From Ancylomarina sp. 16SWW S1-10-2 (lineage in GTDB: Bacteria; Bacteroidota; Bacteroidia; Bacteroidales; Marinifilaceae), in NCBI RefSeq assembly GCF_009669305.1, contig NZ_SADB01000004.1, forward strand, positions 154,650 to 218,649: 64,000 bases of DNA, given 5' to 3'. Position numbers and translations under genes: made by a program. A model generated the notes under the pieces. That model searched no databases and was not told the DNA's origin. It saw only the letters and a list, made by a program, of their open reading frames with translations. Below, piece by piece: positions 17,373-26,957 of this stretch. How positions within the stretch are numbered: position 1 is the first letter of the stretch; each line of letters begins with the position of its first letter.

Positions 17373-18287
17373 TTAATTTAAAATTATTTTCTCAGTGATG
17401 ATTAATACTGTTAGAAATACCACAATAGAGATAGCCGAAAGCATGATAATCCATTGTGGATTTTTCTCCATCTTATTTCTTGCTTTAAAGGCTTCTAATA
17501 TGCCAACTGTAAGCGAAAAAGCTAATTGAATTCCAAAAAATGCAGCAATTTGCCAATAGATAGCCCATGAATTTGAGATGATAAAATTCGAGATTAATGC
17601 GCCATAAATTGAAAATTTCAACCAAGTAACAATGTGTATTAATGCCAAATCGAATCCACTATTATCAAGAATCATAACTTCATGAACCATGGTTAATTCT
17701 AAATGTGTTTTAGGGTCGTCAACAGGCATTCTAGAATTTTCTACCATTGCAATATATACGAATACATAAATAGAGGCTATCCCAATAATGTAGTATAAGT
17801 TGGTATCTAGTTTTAAGTGTAAGAACAAATCCTGAAACGAGACATTATTTGTAAATAATGCCACAGAACCCACAAGAATAAAAAATGCAGGTTCAACTAA
17901 CATTGAATATAGCGCCTCTCTATTGGCTCCCATTCCTTCAAAGCCACTTCCGGTATCCATGGCAGCGATTATCATCATAAATTTTCCGATACCCAGTAAG
18001 TAAGCAAAGAAAACGAAATCACCATCGAAGGATAAAAGAGCTTTTTGAGAACCTATAGGAATAAATAATACGGCTAAGAATACCGACGCGAAATAAACTA
18101 ATGGTGCCATTTTAAAAATAGCACTTGTTGTTTGACTATAAACAGCTCCTTTTTTGAATAATCGGACAACATCGTAAACAGGCTGAAGAACTGAGGGCAT
18201 TTTACGTGCAGCAATTTTTGCCTTAGTTTTTACTATGATTCCTACAAAAAATAGAGAGGAGATTAATATCAGTAATAAACTAATCAT
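17373..18287 (-). CDS. HyfC/NuoH-like membrane subunit
   Basis: This 304-residue protein has eight or so transmembrane helices. The NuoH/HycD signature is visible as KMPSVLQPVYDVVRLFKKG near the N-terminus, GFEGMGANREALYSMLVEP (the conserved loop with acidic residues at the quinone or cluster interface), MVENSRMPVDDPKTHLELTM and LDNSGFDLAL. It couples the soluble module to the antiporter-like subunits. It starts one base after the HyfB-like gene. Confidence 0.92.
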   Translation of the reverse strand: MISLLLILISSLFFVGIIVKTKAKIAARKMPSVLQPVYDVVRLFKKGAVYSQTTSAIFKMAPLVYFASVFLAVLFIPIGSQKALLSFDGDFVFFAYLLGIGKFMMIIAAMDTGSGFEGMGANREALYSMLVEPAFFILVGSVALFTNNVSFQDLFLHLKLDTNLYYIIGIASIYVFVYIAMVENSRMPVDDPKTHLELTMVHEVMILDNSGFDLALIHIVTWLKFSIYGALISNFIISNSWAIYWQIAAFFGIQLAFSLTVGILEAFKARNKMEKNPQWIIMLSAISIVVFLTVLIITEKIILN

Positions 18288-18288
18288 C

Positions 18289-20271
18289 TTATATTAAATT
18301 AAAATGAGTGAGTAAATAAATTAAGACTAAAAATAACAGGGCATAAAGTAAATAGTGTTGGATTTTACCCGTTTGTAATACGGCAATTTTTTCAAACCAA
18401 ATTAAAATTTTATTGGTTGGTGCTGTGATTAAATTGTCTTCAAAAACATCGCTCGAATGGGTTTCAAATTTTCTAGCTTTTGGGAAAATTTCGGTTTCGT
18501 CGAAATCCTTAAAATCCTTTTTAACATTGACCACCTTTGAAGATAATTGTTTAAAATTATTAGCATAGGATGTTGCTGTATATTGGTGTTCGGCCGGATT
18601 AGTAACTTTACATGCACAAGCCCATGTTGTATTCTGTTTTATGGTATGTCGTTTTTGTTGCCAAGTTCTCAATATCCATAGCAAACCAATAAGCATTATA
18701 AAAATACCAGAGGATATACTAATGTTATTTAATATGGGGATGATCTGTTGAATTGCACCCATCTTAATTGAAAATAAGCCGATTATTTGAGAGAGTGGCT
18801 GCATGAAAATTACAGGAACAAAACCAATAAGAACAATCATAAAACCAATGATGAAATCAGGAATTAACATGGAAGATTCTACTTCGGTGGCATGTTCTAC
18901 TTTTGAGGAACGCGCTGTACCAAGAAATATAACACTGAACACTTTGGTAAAGCAGAATAGGGCTAATCCACCAATAATAGCTAAGCTTGTAAAACTGAAC
19001 ATTAATACAATATCGGTAAATAAATTTGCTGAATGGAGCGATTTAAAAATTCCTGAATAAATTAAAAACTCAGAAATAAAACCATTAAATGGAGGCAAAC
19101 CACTAATTGCCAAGGCGCCAAGTAGAAAGAATAAGGCTGTTTTTGGCATTTTTTTAATTAAACCGCCTAATTCTTCAATGTTTCGGGTGTGCGTTTGTTT
19201 GTAAACTGAGCCCGCAGTATAAAAAAGTAAGGATTTAAACAGTGAGTGATTAAGAATGTGTAATATGCCACCAGCAAAACCGAGAGCGGCCAATACTGGT
19301 ATGTCTTCTGCTATTCCGATAACGCCCAAACCAATACCTATACCAATAATTCCAATGTTTTCAATACTGTGATAAGCAAGTAGTTTTTTTACATCGTGTT
19401 GAACAATGGCCATAGAGACGCCTAATAAACCAGATATTAGCGACATAATTAATATGAATAAACCGATGTTGAATAAATCATGATGGATAGACATTAATAC
19501 ACGTAGAATGCCGTATATGCCCATTTTAATCATAACGCCACTCATTACTGCTGATACATGAGATGGTGCTGCAGGGTGGGCATGAGGTAACCAGGAGTGT
19601 AAAGGAATAAATCCTGCTTTAATTCCAAATCCGATAAAAAAGATGAGGAATAAACCGAATGGATTATGTGATGCAAAATAGATAGATAAACCGTTAAAAC
19701 TAAACGCTGCTCCTGTTTGCACATAAGCAAAAATAAATGCAACCATTAGGAAGATAACACCTATGTGCATTTGTATTAAATACTTAATACCAATACTGAT
19801 GGTTTCTTTTTTTTCGGTTTCGAAAATCACAAGAAAAAATGATGATAATGACATGACTTCCCAAATCATCAAAAAAGCAATTGCATCGCGTAGGCTTACA
19901 ACTAAAAGCATTGAAATATGAAGCCATAAAAAATTAAAGAAATGCCAAGCCATTTCTGTTTTACTTTTTTTATGAAAGTAGGCTTGTAAGTATCCTTTTG
20001 CATAAATAATTCCGGTTAGCATCGTCATGTTTATGACTAGAATAAAGAAAGCCGATAGTTGGTCTATTTCAATGGATAGAATATTTCCCAGAAAGGGTAT
20101 AAATGGCAATGTTACTTTTGATGATATTGCCAGAGCATTAATTGCCCATGAACTTGAAATGGAGATGATTGCTATGTGCAGTACAAGACCTAAATAATAT
20201 TGGTATTGTTTTGGAAGCATAAATAATACCAATGCGAAAATTATCACAATCTTAAATAAGATAATTGTCAT
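18289..20271 (-). CDS. HyfB/NuoL-like proton-conducting membrane subunit
   Basis: The first gene of the operon encodes 660 residues with about 14-16 transmembrane helices. Antiporter motifs are present: LMIWEVMSLSSFFLVIFE (TM5 Glu), GFGIKAGFIPLHSWLPHAHP (TM7 Lys and the classic HSWLPxAHPAAPS loop), and LLAYHSIENIGIIGIGIGLG. The region after about residue 560 is a hydrophilic linker followed by one more helix at the C-terminus (HYLLYALLFLVLIYLLTHF), the HyfB-type extension. It is preceded by a 520-base gap that must carry the promoter. Confidence 0.92.
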   Translation of the reverse strand: MTIILFKIVIIFALVLFMLPKQYQYYLGLVLHIAIISISSSWAINALAISSKVTLPFIPFLGNILSIEIDQLSAFFILVINMTMLTGIIYAKGYLQAYFHKKSKTEMAWHFFNFLWLHISMLLVVSLRDAIAFLMIWEVMSLSSFFLVIFETEKKETISIGIKYLIQMHIGVIFLMVAFIFAYVQTGAAFSFNGLSIYFASHNPFGLFLIFFIGFGIKAGFIPLHSWLPHAHPAAPSHVSAVMSGVMIKMGIYGILRVLMSIHHDLFNIGLFILIMSLISGLLGVSMAIVQHDVKKLLAYHSIENIGIIGIGIGLGVIGIAEDIPVLAALGFAGGILHILNHSLFKSLLFYTAGSVYKQTHTRNIEELGGLIKKMPKTALFFLLGALAISGLPPFNGFISEFLIYSGIFKSLHSANLFTDIVLMFSFTSLAIIGGLALFCFTKVFSVIFLGTARSSKVEHATEVESSMLIPDFIIGFMIVLIGFVPVIFMQPLSQIIGLFSIKMGAIQQIIPILNNISISSGIFIMLIGLLWILRTWQQKRHTIKQNTTWACACKVTNPAEHQYTATSYANNFKQLSSKVVNVKKDFKDFDETEIFPKARKFETHSSDVFEDNLITAPTNKILIWFEKIAVLQTGKIQHYLLYALLFLVLIYLLTHFNLI

Positions 20272-20745
20272 CGTAGTTCTTTATTAATGAAAAGTAACGG
20301 TTTGTGCAGATTTCGTAGAGGATCTTGGTAGTGATTTTTTGTCCGATTGGACGATAATTGATGCGGAAATTAGCCGCACAAACACTACTGCACCTGCTAT
20401 GAATTTAGCTATTATGTGTGTTTTGAGTGGTGAATTTAGTAAAAGTTATTTTATAATATTAAGTTTTTCAAAATAAAGTTTAAATGGATTGAATTCCTTA
20501 TGCACTAGGGGTGTTCTGTAATAAACAAAGCATTAACGAACTTCACTAAAAGAACCAATTATGTACGAAAGTATTAGAAGGTGGAATGGTGATTCATTGA
20601 CTCACCGAATGCTTTGTTGTATATTCATTTTATGAATAGGGCGACTTGGTTTATTCTGTGTTTTTGGAGTGTAAGATTTATTTTAGGCTAATAAGTTCGA
20701 AGGAATTTACTTTATTTTGTATTGTAGATAAGGTTTTGGTGTACT
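20272..20745. other. Upstream region of the Ehr-type operon with a large inverted repeat
   Basis: AACAAAGCATT (20524-20534) and AATGCTTTGTT (20608-20618) are perfect 11-bp arms enclosing a smaller hairpin, GGTGA...TCACC. No gene or clear TAnnTTTG box is seen; TACTTTTC about 20 bases before the HyfB-like start is the nearest match. The inverted repeat may be a regulator site or a terminator-like remnant. Confidence 0.4.
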
Positions 20746-20787
20746 AAATAAACGCTTGCATACTTATTAATATGTAAGCGTTTATTT
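20746..20787 (-). terminator. Long-stem terminator of the enoyl-CoA hydratase gene
   Basis: A 17-bp stem with one G-T pair, AAATAAACGCTTGCATA and TATGTAAGCGTTTATTT, closes an 8-base loop and begins 5 bases beyond the stop codon. The T run on the minus side is short (TTTATTT). Confidence 0.75.
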
Positions 20788-20791
20788 TTGA

Positions 20792-21571
20792 TTATTGTAA
20801 CTTCCAATGTGGTTTTCTTTTGGTTTTAAAAGCATCAACGCTTTCTTGAGCATCTTCAGTAGAACATAAATTTGCAAAGGCTTCGTTCATATACTCAAAT
20901 GATTTATGATAGTCGAAGTCAGCAGCAGAATAAAAAGCACTTTTTGCGATTTGTAGAGCTATGGGGCTTTTCTTAGCTAATTTTTTAGCCCATGCTAGTG
21001 TTTCATTTTCCAAATCTATAGCTGGAACAACTTTATTGACTAAACCAATTCTTAATGCTTCAGAAGCGTCTATTAGCTCTCCGAAAAATAAGAGTTCTAG
21101 TGCTTTTTTACGACCTACCGAACGTGTAACGGGGATGACAGGTCCAATACAGTTTAGGCCAACTTTTATTGCAGTTAGTCCAATTCGAGAGTCTTCAGAA
21201 ATAATTGATAAATCGGAGGCAGCAACTAAACCAGCACCGTTTGCTGCAGCAACACCATGCACTTGAGTTATAACAGGTTTTTTTATTTCACTCATTGTGA
21301 GTAAAGGTTTTTCCATACATTGAATCCATTCCTGGTATTGTACCTCATTTTTACCAGAAAATTCCTTAAGATCGATTCCAGCACAAAAATGTTTACCAGT
21401 TCCTTTAATTATAATCACTCTTATATTATCGTCCTTATCTAGTTCTAAAAGAGCTTGATTTAGCTCAACGGCCAATGTATTATTAAATGTATTTAAGTCA
21501 TCAGGACGATTTAAAATAATCTCGCCAATAAATTCATGTTCCTTTTTAAGGATAATAGATTTATAAGTCAT
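20792..21571 (-). CDS. Enoyl-CoA hydratase/isomerase family protein
   Basis: This 259-residue crotonase-fold protein has the two oxyanion-hole segments HFCAGIDLKEF (about residues 61-71) and HGVAAANGAGLVAASDLSI (about 105-123). The helix that normally carries the second catalytic glutamate reads AIKVGLNCIGP, with Lys where the hydratase Glu is expected. It may therefore be an isomerase or another crotonase-family reaction rather than a true hydratase. It is a single gene with its own terminator, downstream of the hybrid kinase in the same direction but 35 bases away. Confidence 0.87.
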   Translation of the reverse strand: MTYKSIILKKEHEFIGEIILNRPDDLNTFNNTLAVELNQALLELDKDDNIRVIIIKGTGKHFCAGIDLKEFSGKNEVQYQEWIQCMEKPLLTMSEIKKPVITQVHGVAAANGAGLVAASDLSIISEDSRIGLTAIKVGLNCIGPVIPVTRSVGRKKALELLFFGELIDASEALRIGLVNKVVPAIDLENETLAWAKKLAKKSPIALQIAKSAFYSAADFDYHKSFEYMNEAFANLCSTEDAQESVDAFKTKRKPHWKLQ

Positions 21572-21606
21572 CTGCTTTTTTATTTATGTTTTGTCAGTAT
21601 TATTTA

Positions 21607-23925
21607 TTACAACTTATCAATAAGATAGTGTTTGATAGTTGAAAATAATTCAGCTTTATTAATTGGTTTTGAAAGATGTGCATTGCAACCTGCTTTAACT
21701 GATTTTTCTTTATCACCCAAAAGAGCATGTGCAGATTGGGCTATAATGATGACCTCTTTATTAAACTGTCGGATTTGGCGTGTAGCTTCGTATCCATCCA
21801 TTTTTGGCATTTTAATATCCATCAATACTAAATCAATGTCCAAGTTTTTTTGACAAAGTTCAACGGCTTCAATTCCGTTTCTAGCTTGTAAAATGTTATA
21901 GTTTTCTTCTTCAAGTATTGTCTTAATAAGTAAGGCTGATATTTTATCATCTTCTACAATTAATATTTTTAAATTTTTAATTTGGTTTTTTATTTCATCA
22001 ATTGGAATAGTATTCTCCGTGTAATCTATATTAACTGGTTCTGTATTGTATGGAATTGTAAAATAGAATATTGAACCTTCGCCACTTTTGCTTTCAAGCC
22101 AAATTTTTCCGCCAAGCATTTCAACATAAGCTTTTGAAATAGATAAACCTAAACCAGCTCCTTGTCTTGCCATTTCATCTTCGATATCTGCTTGAATAAA
22201 ACGTTCAAATATTGCTTCTTGTCTATCGCTTTCAATTCCAATGCCTGTGTCTTTAATATAAAATTCGATGAAATTATTTTTCTTAGTGTACCCAAATTCT
22301 ATAGACCCTTTTTCGGTATACTTTATTGCATTTTTAATAAGATTGATATAAATAGACATGAATTTATCTTGGTCTGTTTTAACTATTGAATCCTTTAAAG
22401 ACAAGGAAGAATTAAATGAAAAGTCTATTTTTTTTGCTTCTGCTTCGGGTTTGAAAAATGTGTATAGATATTCTTGCTGTTCATTAACATTCAATTCTTT
22501 AAGGCTGACTTCTACTAATCCAGATTCAATTTTTGAAATGCTAACAATGTCATTTATCATATTGAGCATACGTGCACCGCTTTTCTCAATTATTTTAATG
22601 TAATCTTGTTGTGTTTCACCAGAAAGATTTGGTTCCTTAAGTAAGCTAGCAAAGCCTAAAATTCCATTCATGGGAGTGCGAATTTCGTGACTCATATTTG
22701 CTAGAAATGCAGATTTAAGACGGTTACTTTGATCTGCTTTTTCTCGTAGTAATACTTGTTCCTGTTGAAAAAGTTTAAGTTCGGTAATATCAGTGATTGT
22801 TCCAACAAAACCGATTAACTGCTTTTGGCTATTATGTTCAGGAACAGCTGAACCTAACACCCATTTAACAGAACCATCTTTTCGGATAAATCGGTAATTT
22901 ACTTCCGATATTCTTTTTTGAGCCAAGGCTAAATCCCATTCTTGCTTTATAATAGGTTTGTCATCAGGATGCAGCGCAGAAAGCCATCCCCAACCTAGAG
23001 CATCTTCTTGTTTTACATTCGAAATTTCGCACCACCTGTTGTTTACAAATGTTGTATAACCATCACTTCGTGCATGAAAAATACCTACAGGTGAAATGTC
23101 CGTTAAGGTTCTATAATGGATATCTTTTATTTCTATTTCTTCTTCTGCTTTTTTTATATTGTGTGCTGCAGATTCAAATTTTTGCTTATAAGTAAGAGGT
23201 TGAAATACATCTTTTACTTTGAAAAGATTAAATTTTCTATCCTTTAAATCAAAATATCTTAAATAGGAATAAAATATAAGACTGTAAAACAAGGCAAAAA
23301 TAGTTTTTGAGATTAAACCTGATATGATAATTGTATTCAAATTATCGAAATTTGAAAAAGCTAGAATCGAGAAAAATAAGGTGTCGAAACTTACAACAAT
23401 TACCATCGTTAGGGAAATTTGTAAGAATAAGAATCGTATGTGCCTAGATATAAATTCGAATAGGATAATTATTAATAAGGAATCTAGAAATAGACCTACT
23501 GTACCAATAAATAATGACCATGCATGATTGTCAAAAAGAAGAGTTGAAACGTTAAATGGGTTGAATGTTGAATCTCCTTTAATATTCCAACTGAATGATT
23601 GCAAGAGAATTGACATTATTATGTTTATAATCAGGAGAGTGTAAATAAGCTTTTTTGTTTCATTGGCATCTTCCTTTATATATATTATTAACAATGCAAA
23701 AAGACCAGCCGTAAACATGACGGTTGAGCCTGGAGAAACAAGGAAATTATTGGTAATTGTAACATATACAGTACTTGATAGAAATACTTGCATGAATTGG
23801 AATAAGCCTAAGCAGGCATATAATATACCAATGCCAAATCGTTTTCGAAGATGGAATAATATAAGTAATACAAAGGCTATTAATGACCCTTGTAAAAACA
23901 ATATGGCTATCTGGATGTAATTCAT
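21607..23925 (-). CDS. Membrane hybrid sensor histidine kinase with PAS and receiver domains
   Basis: This 772-residue protein has about seven transmembrane helices in residues 1-225 and a short linker. A PAS/PAC domain (about 265-385) shows GIFHARSDGYTTFVN and WVLGSAVPEHNSQ. The HisKA domain has FLANMSHEIRTPMNGILGF with the phosphorylated His. HATPase follows (KNAIKYTEKGSIEF, DTGIGI, GAGLGLSISKAY). The C-terminal receiver domain contains LVLMDIKMPKMDGY with the phospho-acceptor Asp and a final KP motif (HLSKPI). The seven-helix input domain is not one I recognise. No response regulator gene is next to it; output may go through a phosphotransfer protein elsewhere. Confidence 0.92.
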   Translation of the reverse strand: MNYIQIAILFLQGSLIAFVLLILFHLRKRFGIGILYACLGLFQFMQVFLSSTVYVTITNNFLVSPGSTVMFTAGLFALLIIYIKEDANETKKLIYTLLIINIIMSILLQSFSWNIKGDSTFNPFNVSTLLFDNHAWSLFIGTVGLFLDSLLIIILFEFISRHIRFLFLQISLTMVIVVSFDTLFFSILAFSNFDNLNTIIISGLISKTIFALFYSLIFYSYLRYFDLKDRKFNLFKVKDVFQPLTYKQKFESAAHNIKKAEEEIEIKDIHYRTLTDISPVGIFHARSDGYTTFVNNRWCEISNVKQEDALGWGWLSALHPDDKPIIKQEWDLALAQKRISEVNYRFIRKDGSVKWVLGSAVPEHNSQKQLIGFVGTITDITELKLFQQEQVLLREKADQSNRLKSAFLANMSHEIRTPMNGILGFASLLKEPNLSGETQQDYIKIIEKSGARMLNMINDIVSISKIESGLVEVSLKELNVNEQQEYLYTFFKPEAEAKKIDFSFNSSLSLKDSIVKTDQDKFMSIYINLIKNAIKYTEKGSIEFGYTKKNNFIEFYIKDTGIGIESDRQEAIFERFIQADIEDEMARQGAGLGLSISKAYVEMLGGKIWLESKSGEGSIFYFTIPYNTEPVNIDYTENTIPIDEIKNQIKNLKILIVEDDKISALLIKTILEEENYNILQARNGIEAVELCQKNLDIDLVLMDIKMPKMDGYEATRQIRQFNKEVIIIAQSAHALLGDKEKSVKAGCNAHLSKPINKAELFSTIKHYLIDKL

Positions 23926-24165
23926 ATCTTAAAACAATTTATAATTGTACTGTAAGCTTAATATTCCTTGTCCTTCTGTATTAAATTTAATGGTTGGTGC
24001 AATGTACTCTTAGTTTTTTAATTGATTTATGTTTTGTTATCCTATCATTGGTTATTCAATATTTTCAGCATTGAATACGCTTGTACGTCTATTATGTTTG
24101 AGTGTATGTGTGCTAAATTTAAGCTTGATTTTTTACAAGTCTCTTAATATCTTGAGATTTTTTAC

Positions 24166-24909
24166 CTAAATAGGTTTCGTAAACGATAAAAGTTTCTCAT
24201 TATTGGGTTTATATATAAGAACTGTATCGGTGTATTTATAGGATTTTACGATACTTTTAAGATCGGGGAATATAGCTGGTTTCGTGAATCCATTTTTAGA
24301 ATGGAATAAGCCATCTTTATAATAAATACCGTGTGTAAACATGCCTTTACATTTTAATGCGATTAGAGCTTCGGATGGCATAGGGTCTTTCGTTCGTTTG
24401 TATTCTTTCCACGAATACGCCTTTCTTTTTAATTTTAGAGTCTCTAGAATGAGTAGATAAGTTTTGCCACTTATTAAACTTTCTGAGTCGAAATAGGGAT
24501 GAGGATTCACGTCATTAGTTCTACAAAATATTTCCATAGCATACGAAAAACAGCTTTGTCCTTGAAATTTACTTGAACTATAAAACCAAGCTGAATCTGG
24601 TTTGCAGTTGGGGAAGTATTCTCGATCTTTTAGTTTTTCCATTTGTAAATTCAGATTGTGAAAATCTTTATCGAGATCTCTAATATATCGACTAACTCTA
24701 ATTGTTGTGTCTAGAATATGATAATTAAAAATACTATCCTTTTTCCCTATTTTCAATAATGTTTTTGCTTTGTCTTGTTTAAAACTGTATTTGTATTGGT
24801 TATCATTCTGTTGTACATTATCTACATAAGTAATTTTCGATTGCGAAGTACAAGCTAATAGTAAGAATACGATTGACATTTGGAGTAAAAGATTGATCTT
24901 CTTTTTCAT
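24166..24909 (-). CDS. Lipoprotein with papain/NlpC-P60-like Cys-His pattern
   Basis: The 247-residue protein begins with a lipoprotein signal (lipobox LLAC, Cys20). The C-terminal half has C120 in GQSCFSYAMEIF and H193 in FTHGIYYKDGLFHSKNG. The second segment looks like the H-x-G/T-x-Y-x-x-D-x-x-F-x-H/T region of NlpC/P60 and CHAP amidases. The protein at 58340-59038 shares these positions with nearly the same spacing, so the two are paralogs. The family is not one I can name, and cysteine peptidase or amidase activity is an inference. Context gives no partner. Confidence 0.6.
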   Translation of the reverse strand: MKKKINLLLQMSIVFLLLACTSQSKITYVDNVQQNDNQYKYSFKQDKAKTLLKIGKKDSIFNYHILDTTIRVSRYIRDLDKDFHNLNLQMEKLKDREYFPNCKPDSAWFYSSSKFQGQSCFSYAMEIFCRTNDVNPHPYFDSESLISGKTYLLILETLKLKRKAYSWKEYKRTKDPMPSEALIALKCKGMFTHGIYYKDGLFHSKNGFTKPAIFPDLKSIVKSYKYTDTVLIYKPNNEKLLSFTKPI

Positions 24910-24965
24910 CTTAATTAAGATTTATGCTTAAGTCAATTTACAAACATTTTTTAGCAAAAGCATTT

Positions 24966-25379
24966 TCAGTTTGCCTTAAAGTTTGTTTCTATGTAGTGTC
25001 TGAGTTCAAAAGTATTGATGTCAATTTGATCAACTCTTCTTATTTTATTCCCAACTAACTTAATGTCAAGAAAGTTATTGCCAAATCTTTGTTTTAAATT
25101 CATTAATTTAATATCAGCTATTTTGATTTTACTTTTAGTGCTTCTAAAAAATGTCATAATTAAAATTAGAGAATGTAGAATGCCTATAACTAAACCAGTC
25201 CATAGTAAAAATTGGTCACCGGTTTTCATGTATCTTAAAACTGATATTATCCCAAAAAAAGCCCAAATACTAGAAGTTAGAATTCGAAGCCTATATTGTT
25301 TTTTTGCATTATCTGATATAATTATTTCTTCATCATTAAATGAAATTTCACCATTTTTAAGTTTAAAAGTTTGTTTCAT
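24966..25379 (-). CDS. Hypothetical membrane protein with two helices
   Basis: This 137-residue protein has an N-terminal soluble strand (FKLKNGEISFNDEEIIISD), two transmembrane helices (about 33-49 and 58-77) and a C-terminal beta-rich segment (LDIKLVGNKIRRVDQIDINTFE). The arrangement resembles membrane-embedded PH-like proteins of Bacteroidota. No function is assigned. Confidence 0.6.
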   Translation of the reverse strand: MKQTFKLKNGEISFNDEEIIISDNAKKQYRLRILTSSIWAFFGIISVLRYMKTGDQFLLWTGLVIGILHSLILIMTFFRSTKSKIKIADIKLMNLKQRFGNNFLDIKLVGNKIRRVDQIDINTFELRHYIETNFKAN

Positions 25380-25450
25380 CGGGGCGTGTTTTGGGTTTGT
25401 TAATAATTATGCTAAATATAATGTAATTGTGTGATTCACTTATCTTTTAT

Positions 25451-26398
25451 CTAGTTGTTTCTTTCACAAACCCATACTTTTCTCGCAAATTTTCTCTTCC
25501 CACTTTTACTTACGTTGCAATAGTCCGAGATTTTGAATCCTGTATTGTTGATTAAGCTTGTAATATCGGAGATAGATACAATAACAAGACGATCTGTGAT
25601 TTTTGCTGTTGACTCAATAATGTGTGAAATCTCATTATCCGTTGCACTTGTGAATAAATTATAGGGTAAATCTATAATTGCTGCTTCATACCTTTTGCTA
25701 ATGTCTTTTATATCGGAGTGATATATATTTGCAGTATAATTGAAGTAAGCAAGATTTTCTCGAGCATTATTACACGTTTTTTCGTTAATGTCGCAACCTT
25801 CAATCTTGTGGCCTGCAAAACAGGCTTCTAACATAATTGTGCCAACACCACAACAAGCATCTAGTAGTGTTTTTTCTTTGTTTGCCTTGGTTGCAATATT
25901 AACAAGTGCTTTGGCTATGTTTATGCCTAGAGAGTTACTGAATGAACATGGTTTTTCCTTGTGTTTGTGCCATATATTATTGTTTCTTATGGAAATACTA
26001 AAATACCATATACCTCCGTATTTGCATAAAGCATAAGTTGTTGTGGGGTTATAATAATCAGGATTACCTTCAATGCTGAAGCCTATATCTCTTAATTTTT
26101 GTAACCTATCAGTATATTCTGTGGTGTCACCTTCAAAAACTAAATATTCAACTTTGAAACCTTTACTACAAATACCTTTTTGTTTGATTTCATTGATTAG
26201 CGTAGAATAATCTGCAGAAAGAGAAATGATATCAAGTCTATTTCTAATGAAAGCACTATGTGAAGGTTCTACCTTTTGATTGGAAAAAAGTAACTTATCT
26301 TTTGCTTCTCTATTAAAAATATATTTTGTTTCGAGTTTGCATAATTCACCTTCAGTAATGTCATAATTATATGAATAGATGTATTTGTATGTCTGCAT
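25451..26398 (-). CDS. Trm11/RsmD-like SAM-dependent RNA methyltransferase
   Basis: I start at ATG 26398 (MQTYKYIYSY), giving 315 residues. The upstream frame (to 26452) does not look like protein. The methyltransferase domain (about 165-315) carries motif I LLDACCGVGTIMLEACFAG, the acidic loop EGCDINEKTCNNARENL and the catalytic motif AIIDLPYN, the (D/N)PPY-like signature of Trm-G10/Trm11-type guanosine methyltransferases. The N-terminal 150 residues are diverged and have no clear THUMP domain. It probably modifies RNA, but the substrate is unknown. Confidence 0.8.
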   Translation of the reverse strand: MQTYKYIYSYNYDITEGELCKLETKYIFNREAKDKLLFSNQKVEPSHSAFIRNRLDIISLSADYSTLINEIKQKGICSKGFKVEYLVFEGDTTEYTDRLQKLRDIGFSIEGNPDYYNPTTTYALCKYGGIWYFSISIRNNNIWHKHKEKPCSFSNSLGINIAKALVNIATKANKEKTLLDACCGVGTIMLEACFAGHKIEGCDINEKTCNNARENLAYFNYTANIYHSDIKDISKRYEAAIIDLPYNLFTSATDNEISHIIESTAKITDRLVIVSISDITSLINNTGFKISDYCNVSKSGKRKFARKVWVCERNN

Positions 26399-26957
26399 AT
26401 CTTTTTTGTCCTTGATACTCTTAATTAGTGGAATTGTAGTAATGAATGGCAATGGGTATGCATATGAAACTGGAAGGGATCTTGAAAAGTTTACTTATCA
26501 AAATTGCTTTGAGCAAAATATACGATGATGTACAAATCTAAGCTTTTTATTTTACCTGTCAAATCGTAGGCTCTGTTGTGCTTTTTTTACATAAAACGGA
26601 ATAAGAAACAGCTGTAAATCTCATGTTTTTTATGATATATTCTTCCCGTTTGACTTAGTAAATGCTTTTACTTATCATCTGATAATATATGAGTTTTAGT
26701 AACTAAACAAATGATTTTAGAATTGTACATCTTAACTAGCTATTGGAGAATGTAAGCTATTTTATAAATATTCTTGAAATGCACTAAGGTTATAGTGTTT
26801 TTGATTAGTCGATTACGGTGTATAGAGGTGCTCTTCGTTCTTTACTTTAGGCTATAAATTAAGATGGTTATTTTTAATTAATCTTTAAAACATTAATAGT
26901 AAATTGCTATTGTGTAAAACTTATGTAAGATTAAGATTGTCAATTATTATATTATTT
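26399..26957. other. Divergent intergenic region, nothing recognised
   Basis: About 560 AT-rich bases between the divergent methyltransferase and TPR kinase genes. I see no tRNA, no strong hairpin and no convincing open frame. Confidence 0.5.

Noticed and set aside
13033-20271. Calling the operon an active group 4 NiFe hydrogenase
   Set aside because: Both CxxC motifs of the large subunit are absent, so no NiFe site can form.
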